Shown: piece by piece, positions 48,381-58,804 of the stretch | Position numbering within the stretch: position 1 is the first letter of the stretch | How the letters are laid out: the number at the start of each line of letters is the position of its first letter | DNA from: Protula sp. h YS-2021 | Lineage: Eukaryota; Annelida; Polychaeta; Sabellida; Serpulidae | Assembly: GCA_949752745.1 (NCBI GenBank) | Contig: OX457028.1 | Location: 8,887,389-8,951,388 of the forward strand | DNA: 64,000 nucleotides | Direction of reading: 5' to 3' | Program-made: the position numbers and the translations under genes | Notes under the pieces: model-generated | What the model was told of the DNA's origin: nothing | Databases searched by the model: none | The model's input: the letters and a program-made list of their open reading frames with translations, nothing else

Positions 48381-48933
48381 CAACAACTTGTTGAACAACA
48401 TCATGTTGAACATGTTGAACAACTTGTTGAACAACAACATGTTGAACATGTTGAACATGTTGAACAACAACATGTTGAACATGTTGAACAACAACATGTT
48501 GAACATGTTGAACAACAACATGTTGAACATGTTTAACAACAACATGTTGAACAACAACATGTTGAACATGTTGAACAACAACATGTTGAACATGTTGAAC
48601 AACAACATGTTGAACATGTTGAACAACAACATGTTGAACAACAACATGTTGAACATGTTGAACAACAACATGTTGAACATGTTGAACAACAACATGTTGA
48701 ACATGTTGAACAACAACATGTTGAACAACAACATGTTGAACAACAACATGTTGAACAACAACATGTTGAACATGTTGAACAACAACATGTTGAACATGTT
48801 GAACAACAACATGTTGAACATGTTGAACAACAACATGTTGAACATGTTGAACAACAACATGTTGAACATGTTGAACATGTTGAACAACAACATGTTGAAC
48901 ATGTTGAACATGTTGAACAATTTGTTGAACAAT
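48381..48933 (-). repeat. TTGAACATG iteron-like array, right arm
   Basis: Inverted counterpart of 45801-46238, about 550 bases long, with more 15-bp TTGAACAACAACATG units. Long frames on both strands (poly MLNN, HVQHVV, CSTC) are by-products. Confidence 0.95.
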
Positions 48934-49674
48934 ACCACGACCAAATATCTTCCAAAAATTATTCCAACACGTGTTTTGAATGGGCTTGCCATTCGAACAC
49001 ATCTTTTAAATGGGCTTGCCATTCGAACACATGTTTGAATGGGCGCAGTTTTCCTTCATAACTATCCACATTTTCAATTCCCATTTTTCCAACAATCAAC
49101 CAACTAACCAAGTGGTAGAATTGTTTGAAACGTGAAAAACTAAATTTGTTAAAGTTGGTCTAGAACCATTTGTCCACTACTATAACTTTAGAACATTCAA
49201 ATAAGTAGCTTGGTAAAATGCTAAAAACTATTTTATACATCATATGTTATCAAAAACTAAATTTGTTAAAGTTGATCTAGAACCACCATTTTTGCACTAC
49301 TATAACTTTAGAACATTTGAATAAGTAGCATGGTAAAATGCTAAAACTTATTTTATACATTAAATGTTTTCCAAAAACTACATTTGTTAAAGGTGCTTTA
49401 GAAGTACCATTTTCCAAATACTATAACATAAAACATAACATTAGACTTAACGTAGGGAAAATCCCATTCCTTCTCAAATTTATTGATCGTTCCCACGCTC
49501 TAAACGAGTGCACTCTGAAATTTATCGATCGGTTTCCCCCACGCTCTGAACGAGTGCACTCTGGAATTTATCGATCGGTTTCCCCCAAGCTCTGAGCGAG
49601 TGCACTCTGAAATTTATCGCGCATTGTGCATTATAGCCTTATATGGCATGTTTTCACAAAACATTCTGGTTCAA

Positions 49675-49762
49675 TCCGGAATAGCTCAGTTGTTAGAGCG
49701 TGGGACTCCTGGTCGGACCCATGCTCGGAAGGTTGGTGGTTCGAGCCCGGGTATGGGCAGCC
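49675..49762 (+). other. tRNA-derived Pol III promoter-like sequence, right arm
   Basis: Mirror copy of 44971-45058: A box at 49682-49699, B box at 49738-49748. Same defects in stems. Confidence 0.6.
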
Positions 49763-50132
49763 GAACCCTAAACCATAGAGTGCATTATGAATGTGTATTA
49801 TGATGGTATGATAGACAGATGGTAGAAGGGACGTCTCCTAGGGGTCTGACGTCAGCATGACGTCACAAGTGGCGTGGAACACCCATGGGGGTTCTGGACC
49901 AATAGAATGTTCTAGAAAAAAGTGGCGTGGAACTCTCGTTTCCTCATGATAGACAGATGGTAGAAAGGACGTCTCCTAGGGGTCTGACGTCATTATGCCG
50001 TCAAAAAGTGGTCTGGAAGTCTTGTTAGGGTTAGGGTCACATGACCGATAATAGACAGGTCACGTGACTGATGACGTCATGATGATTGACAGGTGACTTA
50101 GGGTTATGCTACTTAGGAGAGTCTTAGTATAA

Positions 50133-50245
50133 TGTCATGACGCCATACGGTCATTATGACGTCATGATAACGTCATGATGACGTCATGATAACGTTATGA
50201 TGATGACGTCATTATATCGTCATTATGACGTCATGATGACGTTAT
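50133..50245. promoter_or_regulatory. TGACGTCA cluster, right arm
   Basis: Mirror of the left-arm cluster, with small length differences. Confidence 0.7.
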
Positions 50246-50398
50246 TGACACGGGCGCGCGCTCTATCAATTACCTGTTCCAGAACCCCCATGGGGATTCT
50301 AAAACATCTGTTCCAAAACTGTCATGACAGTTCTGGAACACCCTATGACGTCATTATGACGTCACTTCCTGTTCCAGAACCCTTATTTTCCTACTACT

Positions 50399-51474
50399 CC
50401 TCCATCTCTACCCCCGAGCAGAGGGGGAAGCTGTGTATGAAGTGCCTCTCCCCCCCCCCATCCCCGGGGAGAGTGGGTAGTTGTGTATGAAGTGCCCCTC
50501 CCCCATATATATATATTACATATATATATGATAATTATATCTTATTTTTAAGCCAGGGGTTTATCAGTGAAAATATAGCTCGAACTTGAAAAACATGAAA
50601 AAAGTGATGCAGACATTTAAGTTAAATCAGATAGGTTACCCGTTTGAATTTTTGGACATATCATTATCAACTCCGATTCGATCACTTCTGACCTCATGGG
50701 AGTGAATCATTAAGTGTTCTAACGGCTTGTCCATCTGTGTTGTGGCTATCAATAAATGCTTGCTGGGGATTCTCTACTATAAAATGATTACAAAAACTAG
50801 AAACTTATTTCGCTAGCGAAATGTTAAACACTTGACAAAAATTAAAACGCAAAAATACTTCCTTCCATGGGTTATTTCTTGAACAATATATTGCAAACAA
50901 CACAGCTTGAATACGTCTTATAAGCCGAGTAGTGTTTGGTTTTTATTGGCTTAAGGTTTGATCGACTGATCACTCCTACGCCGTGTTATCTATTTGCGCA
51001 GTGAGAGCTCGCACAAAGCTCATAAACAGTGTTCTGTGATGTACGTTTAGCTTGAGCTTTCAAAGATGGCTTCGAACGAAGCTAAGCAGAGTTGATCGTG
51101 GTAAGTGCTTGGGTATGTGATCGCTCGCTTTGGTTCTTGGCTGGGTGATTGCTCGTTTAGCACTTATATGGTTGATCTCTGGTTTAGCACTTGGATCTGT
51201 GATCGCTCATTTAGTACCTGGGTTGGTGATTGCTCGTTTAGCACTTAGGTGGGTGATTTCTGGTTTAGCACTTGGATCTGTGATCGCTCATTTAGTACCT
51301 GGGTGGGTGATTGCTCGTTTAGCACTTAGGTGGGTGATCTCTGGTTTAGCATTTGGATCTGTGATCGCTCATTTAGTACCTGGGTGGGTGATTGCTCGTT
51401 TAGCACTTAAGTCTGTGATTTAGTACTTGGGTGGGTGATGCCTCGTTTAGTACTTCCGTGGGTGATCGCTCATT
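50399..51474 (+). repeat. Right remnant of tandem-unit copy 1
   Basis: Resumes the unit interrupted at 44336 and matches 52339-53718, but lacks about 255-260 bases present in copies 2 and 3 (53148-53425 equivalent): ACGTT runs straight into TAGCTTGAGCTTTCAAAGATGG. Confidence 0.8.
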
Positions 51475-51720
51475 TCGCACTTGGGTCTGTGATCGCTCGT
51501 GTAGCACTTGGGTGGGTGTACGCCCGCCTAGTACTAAGGTGGGTGACCGTCTGTTCAATACTGGGATGGGTGTCGGTCCAGTCAGTACGGCGTGGGTTAG
51601 TACGGTTGGGTGGGTGACTGTTCGGTTTGTACTTGGGGAAGGGTGATCGCCAACTTGGTACTTACAGCAAGTACGGGTTGCGTGTCCGCCCGGTAAGTTT
51701 GGGGTAGGTGTCTGCTGGGT
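51120..51720 (+). repeat. ~24-bp degenerate tandem repeat inside the 2,244-bp unit
   Basis: Units of GTGATCGCTCGTTTAGCACT and TGGGTGG type. Equivalent arrays occur at about 53480-53960 and 55724-56205, with unit-number differences. Confidence 0.85.
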
Positions 51721-53718
51721 TAGTACGTGGGTGGGTGACCAATGGATTTTCTCCTTACGTGAAATGACGTTTTCCTAATAAGAAAAGTTAAGGATATCGT
51801 TTGTTAATTTTTTCAACAGATTTGTTGAGATAGATTTCAGTGTTTGTAGTTTTGTAAATCCCATCAATTTTAAGTGCACAAAAAATAAAGACATGAAACA
51901 ACACACAAGCGTTTTCCTGACCCTCCCTCCCCTCCCCGCCCCTCCACCCCCCACCCACTTCACATCCTTGCGCCCTATTCACACTCGTTTTTCAGACTCG
52001 TACTACAGGCCGCAGGACGCTTTCTTCGGACCAGTTCGTCCGCTCGCGTGGTTCAGACTCATGCTACCAGTGCCACAGCCTCCGTGGGAGGGGGGCGGTA
52101 GGATCCGGTCACCTGCGAGGGTGGGCCAGACAGTGCTACTTTCCAAAACGGGCCCTCAACGCGGAGTGCCACGTTTAAAATATTTTTGATCTCCGTACCA
52201 TCGACAAGCAAGTATTAACATTCGTCTTCAATAGCTACAATACAAACGGACAGCCACCACCACCCCCGCAAATGATCCATTCAAAAGCTTCTTCATGGAT
52301 ACGAGTAGTAAGATAGTTAAAACGAAGTTTCCCCTCCCTGTCCACCCCCGAGGAGAGGGGGAAGCTGTGTATGAAGTGCCCTTCCTGCACCCCCGCCCCT
52401 GTGGATAGAGGAAGCTGTGCATGAACTTTCCCTTCCTCCACACCAAGGGTATAGAGGGAAGCGGTGTATGAAGTGCCCCTCCCCCCATCCCCGGGGAGAG
52501 GGGGAAGGTGTGTATGACGTGTCCCTCCCCATCCCCGGGAAGAGGGGGAAGCTGTGTATGAAGTGGCCCTCCCCCCATCCCCGGGGAGAGGGGGAAGCTG
52601 TGCATGAAGTGCCCCTCCCCCATATATATATTACATATATATATGATGATTATATCATATTTTTAAGCCAGGGGTTTATCAGTGAAAATATAGCTCGAAA
52701 TTGAAAAACATACAAAAAGTGATGCAGACATTTAAGTTAAATCAAATAGGTTACCCGTTTGAATTTTTGGACATGTCATTATCAACTCCGATTCGGTCAC
52801 TTCTGACCTCATGGGAGTGAATCATTAAGTGTTCTAGTCTCTGTTGTGGCTATCAATAAAAATTTGCTGGTGAGTCTCTGCTATAAAATGATTACAAAAA
52901 CTAGAACCTTATTTCGCTAGCGAAATGTTAAACACTTGACAAAAATTAAAACGCAAAAATACTTCCTTCAATGGGTTATTTCTTGAATTATATTGCAAAC
53001 AACACAGCTTGAATACGTTTTATAAGCCGAGTAGTGTTTGGTTTTTATTGGCTTAAGGTTTGACTGACTGATCACTCCTACGCCGTGTTATCTATTTACA
53101 CAGTGAGAGGTCGCACAAAGCTCAGAAACAGTGTTCTGTGATGTACGTTAAATGCTACGCATTTACTTGCAACAATACACTCTTTTCACAAGGCGTTTTA
53201 ACAAAGAAAACGAAATTGAAGACGAAAATAAAAAGTGACATACACACGTTCAGATCAAGCTCTACATAAGTCCCAAGTTTCATGGTCCTAGGGCCCATAG
53301 TGTCAGAGAAGAAGAAGCCACAAAGAAAATCGGAATTAGTGTCAAGAAGAAAAAAGGACGAACGGCTGCTCGCTCACAATTCATATAACTCTTGCAAGCC
53401 AAAGGCTTGTCAAGTGTTAAAAAGCTTTAGCTTGAGCTTTCAAAGATGGCTTCGAACGAAGCTAAGCAGAGTTGGTCGTGGTAAGTACTTGGGTCTGTGA
53501 TCGCTCGTTTGGTGCTTGGGTCTGTGATCGCTCGTTTGGTGCTTGGGTATGTGATCGCTCGTTTGGTACTTGGCTGGGTGATTGCTCGCTTAGCACTTAG
53601 GTGTGTAATCGCTGGATTAGCACTTGGATCTGTGATCGCTCATTTAGTACTTGGATGGGTGATTGCTCGTTTAGCACTTAAGTCTGTGATTTAGTACTTG
53701 GGCGGGTGACCGCTCGTT
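51475..53718 (+). repeat. 2,244-bp tandem unit, copy 2
   Basis: Nearly identical to 53719-55962 at a constant offset of 2,244 bases. Inside it: a GTGATCGCTCGTTTAGCACTTGGG-type short tandem repeat, a 48-bp CCCCGGGGAGAGGGGGAAGC-type repeat (52320-52620), and AT-rich sequence with GCTAGCGAAATG. No supported gene; frames in the short repeats are artefacts. Confidence 0.92.
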
Positions 53719-55962
53719 TAGTACTTCTGTCTGTGATCGCTCGTGTAGCACTTGGGTGGGTGTACGCCCGCCTAGTACTAAGGTGGGTGACCGTCTGTTC
53801 AATACTGGGATGGGTGTCGGTCCAGTCAGTACGGCGTGGGTTAGTACGGTTGGGTGGGTGACTGTTCGGTTTGTACTTGGGGAAGGGTGATCGCCAACTT
53901 GGTACTTACAGCAAGTACGGGTTGCGTGTCCGCCCGGTAAGTTTGGGGTAGGTGTCTGCTGGGTTAGTACGTGGGTGGGTGACCAATGGATTTTCTCCTT
54001 ACGTGAAATGACGTTTTCCTAATAAGAAAAGTTAAGGATATCGTTTGTTAATTTTTTCAACAGATTTGTTGAGATAGATTTCAGTGTTTGTAGTTTTGTA
54101 AATCCCATCAATTTTAAGTGCACAAAAAATAAAGACATAAAACAACACACAAGCGTTTTCCTGACCCTCCCTCCCCTCCCCGCCCCTCCACCCCCCACCC
54201 ACTTCACATCCTTGCGCCCTATTCACACTCGTTTTTCAGACTCGTACTACAGGCCGCAGGACGCTTTCTTCGGACCAGTTCGTCCGCTCGCGTGGTTCAG
54301 ACTCATGCTACCAGTGCCACAGCCTCCGTGGGAGGGGGGCGGTAGGATCCGGTCACCTGCGAGGGTGGGCCAGACAGTGCTACTTTCCAAAACGGGCCCT
54401 CAACGCGGAGTGCCACGTTTAAAATATTTTTGATCTCCGTACCATCGACAAGCAAGTATTAACACTCGTCTTCAATAGCTACAATACAAACGGACAGCCA
54501 CCACCACCCCCGCAAATGATCCATTCAAAAGCTTCTTCATGGATACGAGTAGTAAGATAGTTAAAACGAAGTTTCCCCTCCCTGTCCACCCCCGAGGAGA
54601 GGGGGAAGCTGTGTATGAAGTGCCCTTCCTGCACCCCCGCCCCTGTGGATAGAGGAAGCTGTGCATGAACTTTCCCTTCCTCCACACCAAGGGTATAGAG
54701 GGAAGCGGTGTATGAAGTGCCCCTCCCCCCATCCCCGGGGAGAGGGGGAAGGTGTGTATGACGTGTCCCTCCCCATCCCCGGGAAGAGGGGGAAGCTGTG
54801 TATGAAGTGGCCCTCCCCCCATCCCCGGGGAGAGGGGGAAGCTGTGCATGAAGTGCCCCTCCCCCATATATATATTACATATATATATGATGATTATATC
54901 ATATTTTTAAGCCAGGGGTTTATCAGTGAAAATATAGCTCGAAATTGAAAAACATACAAAAAGTGATGCAGACATTTAAGTTAAATCAAATAGGTTACCC
55001 GTTTGAATTTTTGGACATGTCATTATCAACTCCGATTCGGTCACTTCTGACCTCATGGGAGTGAATCATTAAGTGTTCTAGTCTCTGTTGTGGCTATCAA
55101 TAAAAATTTGCTGGTGAGTCTCTGCTATAAAATGATTACAAAAACTAGAACCTTATTTCGCTAGCGAAATGTTAAACACTTGACAAAAATTAAAACGCAA
55201 AAATACTTCCTTCAATGGGTTATTTCTTGAATTATATTGCAAACAACACAGCTTGAATACGTTTTATAAGCCGAGTAGTGTTTGGTTTTTATTGGCTTAA
55301 GGTTTGACTGACTGATCACTCCTACGCCGTGTTATCTATTTACACAGTGAGAGGTCGCACAAAGCTCAGAAACAGTGTTCTGTGATGTACGTTAAATGCT
55401 ACGCATTTACTTGCAACAATACACTCTTTTCACAAGGCGTTTTAACAAAGAAAACGAAATTGAAGACGAAAATAAAAAGTGACATACACACGTTCAGATC
55501 AAGCTCTACATAAGTCCCAAGTTTCATGGTCCTAGGGCCCATAGTGTCAGAGAAGAAGAAGCCACAAAGAAAATCGGAATTAGTGTCAAGAAGAAAAAAG
55601 GACGAACGGCTGCTCGCTCACAATTCATATAACTCTTGCAAGCCAAAGGCTTGTCAAGTGTTAAAAAGCTTTAGCTTGAGCTTTCAAAGATGGCTTCGAA
55701 CGAAGCTAAGCAGAGTTGGTCGTGGTAAGTACTTGGGTCTGTGATCGCTCGTTTGGTGCTTGGGTCTGTGATCGCTCGTTTGGTGCTTGGGTATGTGATC
55801 GCTCGTTTGGTACTTGGCTGGGTGATTGCTCGCTTAGCACTTAAGTGTGTGATCGCTGGATTAGCACTTGGATCTGTGATCGCTCATTTAGTACTTGGAT
55901 GGGTGATTGCTCGTTTAGCACTTAAGTCTGTGATTTAGTACTTGGGCGGGTGACCGCTCGTT
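53719..55962 (+). repeat. 2,244-bp tandem unit, copy 3
   Basis: Differs from copy 2 by only a handful of substitutions (for example ACATGAAAC versus ACATAAAAC), implying recent duplication, gene conversion or an assembly effect. Confidence 0.92.
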
Positions 55963-56570
55963 TAGTACTTCTGTCTGTGATCGCTCGTGTAGCACTTGGG
56001 TGGGTGTACGCCCGCCTAGTACTAAGGTGGGTGACCGTCTGTTCAATACTGGGATGGGTGTCGGTCCAGTCAGTACGGCGTGGGTTAGTACGGTTGGGTG
56101 GGTGACTGTTCGGTTTGTACTTGGGGAAGGGTGATCGCCAACTTGGTACTTACAGCAAGTACGGTTTGCGTGTCCGCCCGGTAAGTTTGGGGTAGGTGTC
56201 TGCTGGGTTAGTACGTGGGTGGGTGACCAATGGATTTTCTCCTTACGTGAAATGATGACGTTTTCCTAATAAGAAAAGTTTAGAATATCGTATATTAATT
56301 TTTTTCAACAGATTTGTTGAGATAGATTTCAGTGTTTGTGGCTTTGTAAATCCTATCCTTTTTAAATGCACAAAAAATCAAGAAATAAAACAACACACAA
56401 GCGTTTTACTAATCCATCACTCCCCTCACCTCCCCAACCCCTCCCTCCACCTCCACAGCCTTGCGCACTATTCGCATTCGCTTTTCAGACCTGCACTGCG
56501 GGTGCTACAGGCTGACGAACGGTTTGTTCGGACCAGTCCGTCCGCTCGTGTGATTCAGACTTGTGCTACC
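55963..56570 (+). repeat. Partial fourth tandem unit, diverging
   Basis: Near-identical to copies 2 and 3 until about 56250, then increasingly diverged (TTAATTTTTTTCAACAGATTT onward) and lost after about 56570. Confidence 0.8.
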
Positions 56571-57244
56571 AATGCCACAGGCTCCGTGGAGGGAGGACGG
56601 ATCCGTCCACCCTCGAGTCTGGGTCAGAAAGTGCTACAGGCTGCAGGATGGTTTTTTTGTAGCATTTATATTTTATACCACTAACATAACCTGTGCTGTT
56701 TCACTTTCTGATCAATTTTCTTCTGTCATACCATCATCGGCATGATCTCCCCATCTTCCATCTGTTTTCTCTGACAAAAAATAAAGTATGGGAATTTTAA
56801 ACTTGTGAAGAAAACAAAATCGCCTACATCCAACCTTCTAAGTAGTTTACAAAACTAATTTCATCTAAATGATTGTGCATGAAATTTTCATACACTTCAT
56901 TTCACTAATATACCTCGAGGCTGATAGGAATTGGCGCCGAAAAAAGTCAATAACTCAGTGATTTGTTAGTTAAATTATTGAGATGAGGAAACTGATGTGA
57001 GTCTTCTCTGTAAATAAGCCCACAAACTAAACCAAAGTGTTCGTCATCTGCTTTATTCTCACGTTCTGTTACGGTATCATGACCTCATTCTCTGTGCCTT
57101 TACAACAATCATCTTATCGTGAATGCTGTTACCCCACTCTAAACGGCTACCTGTAGACGCGAGGCAAATTTCGTCACGCAAGGACGTAACAGCCTTTTTA
57201 ATTGCTGTTTTTAGTAGCTGAGCTTCTAGATACTGTATTCAGAT
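56571..57244. other. Upstream region of the astacin gene
   Basis: No TATA box in the last 100 bases and no coding signal. Contains the presumed promoter. Confidence 0.45.
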
Positions 57245-57292
57245 ATGAGAAGTACTGTGGTCTTCTGCTTGTTTGCGTTGGCGTGTGGAAAG
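57245..57292 (+). CDS. Astacin exon 1 (signal peptide)
   Basis: 16 codons with a hydrophobic core VVFCLFALA; donor GTAATT in phase 0. The ATG context is AGATATGAG, moderate. Confidence 0.85.
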
Positions 57293-58724
57293 GTAATTAT
57301 TTGGCAACGAGCACAAAAGAGTTGTAAAAATAGTGTTTCAACATCAGTTTACAGATTATGTGACAACGGAAACGTGCGTGGTGTAGAGTTATTTGCATGA
57401 ATTGCCACGCCAGTATAGTCATGTCGAATTACTTGCATCAATTGCAACCGCTAATTTACTTTACTTTACTTTACTTGTGGCTGGAATATTAACGTAAAGT
57501 TACAAACGTATTGACTTTTTACATTTTACCGAATGAGATAACGCGTTAACAGAGTTGGCTTTGAACTGAAATTATTCATTGTTTATCTTTTGTAGCCTAC
57601 AACAAACGATCCGGAATATGGAGGTATCTCTAAATATTTTAATGAAAGAATCATTAGATTCCTCCAGAATGACTGAAAATTCAAATATGGATAAGTATCA
57701 TTGAAGAAGAAGCATAATTTCATTGTGATCTCTAGCTTTAAAGTACTCTTGAATTTCTGTGGCATTTTTTAAATCACCGAATAGAAAACTGCATGCTTGT
57801 CATAATTTTTTAGATCTATGGGATGGCGATATTGAACTTGTGAATGGACAGGTGCCACCGGTAAGTTATTATTAGTTATCTTAATTTCAACTTTCGTATA
57901 TGTCTGGATATGTCACTGTATAGATCTTTTTGTAGTAGAGCACTGAAACGGTGATCAAGTTTTCTTTTTTCAAGGAAGGAGAGTATAATTTAAATTTAAA
58001 AGCACAATTTTAAATTTTAAACAGTTTAATCAGTAACCAAAGCTTTACATTTAATACTGTACATAAAAAATGCATCGCAGCCGAGCAAGTTTAATGCAGT
58101 CTGGGACAAAGATCTTCTATGGCCTAACAACGAACTCCACTATACGATCACGGAGGACGACTATAGTGAGTTCTAGCATGCGGTATTACCCCACACTAAA
58201 CACAACATTTAATCAAACGTTCAACCATACAATAAGTAATGCAGCATAAGATAACATAAAGTACCTTGAGTGGCTATGTGTTGCAAAGATTGCTACAATA
58301 AACCTTCTTCATTGGACACTCCTTTTGTACAAGTACACAACGTATAAAGTATCTATATATACAAATTTACAGGAAATGGAATGTTCTATAATATATCAAT
58401 TGAATTGCAGCTGAGGAAGAAATAGCGTTGATAGAAGAGGGTGTGCGGGATTTGGTAGACTCCACTTATGTCGACGGTGAACAGTGCATTTTCTTGATCC
58501 GTGTACCGGAAGGCGAAGCATCTGGCAACTACGTCTATGTAGAAGATAATGACGGGTAGATGTGTGCTCTTCTCTTTTCTGACATGTGCTTTTCTGATTC
58601 AAGACCTGTGTATTGATTATTTCTGACATGTGTTTTTCTGATTTTTGACACGTGCTTTCCTGATTTCTGACATGTGCGTTTCTGATTTCTGACATGCTTG
58701 TGAATACTTACGTCTCTCTCTCAC

Positions 58725-58804
<80 letters not shown>

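Larger units (their letters stand above)
44337..50398. mobile_element. 6.06-kb long-inverted-arm element with two genes
   Basis: Arms 44337-46345 and 48274-50398 are near-perfect inverted repeats; they differ mainly in the length of the TTGAACATG arrays. Termini are AGTAGTAGGAAAATAAGGG and its complement, flanked by a probable 6-bp target duplication. Each arm carries, from outside in: GTTCTGGAACAGG words, a TGACGTCA cluster, a tRNA-like A/B box, GATCGATAAATTTCAGAGTG copies, the TTGAACATG array and a TATATAAAG box. The 1.9-kb core holds two convergent intronless genes. AG...CT ends and a 6-bp duplication recall Polinton/Maverick elements, but no polymerase, integrase or capsid gene is seen. 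A non-autonomous Polinton-like or virus-derived element is the best guess; a new foldback family is the alternative. Confidence 0.88.
48274..50398 (-). repeat. Right inverted arm of the 6.06-kb element
   Basis: Reverse complement of the left arm, about 115 bases longer because of a longer TTGAACATG array. It contains a mirrored copy of the zinc-finger gene's promoter and first 15 or so codons, which then runs into unrelated sequence. Confidence 0.92.

Noticed and set aside
48533..48955. Cysteine-rich CSTCCCST frame
   Set aside because: Another frame of the same 9/15-base array; it would be easy to mistake for a metallothionein-like protein.
49675..49762. Functional tRNA gene
   Set aside because: A and B boxes are good, but the acceptor stem does not pair and the anticodon arm holds an extra insertion, so no working tRNA is called.
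51130..51646. Hydrophobic repeat protein IARLVLGWVIARLAL (also 53497 and 55741)
   Set aside because: It arises from a degenerate ~24-bp tandem repeat; frames break at each change of unit length.
52228..52623. 131-codon frame in the GGGGAGAGGGGGAAG repeat (also 54472-54867)
   Set aside because: A frame through a 48-bp purine-rich tandem repeat, equal in two near-identical copies, with shadow frames on the other strand.
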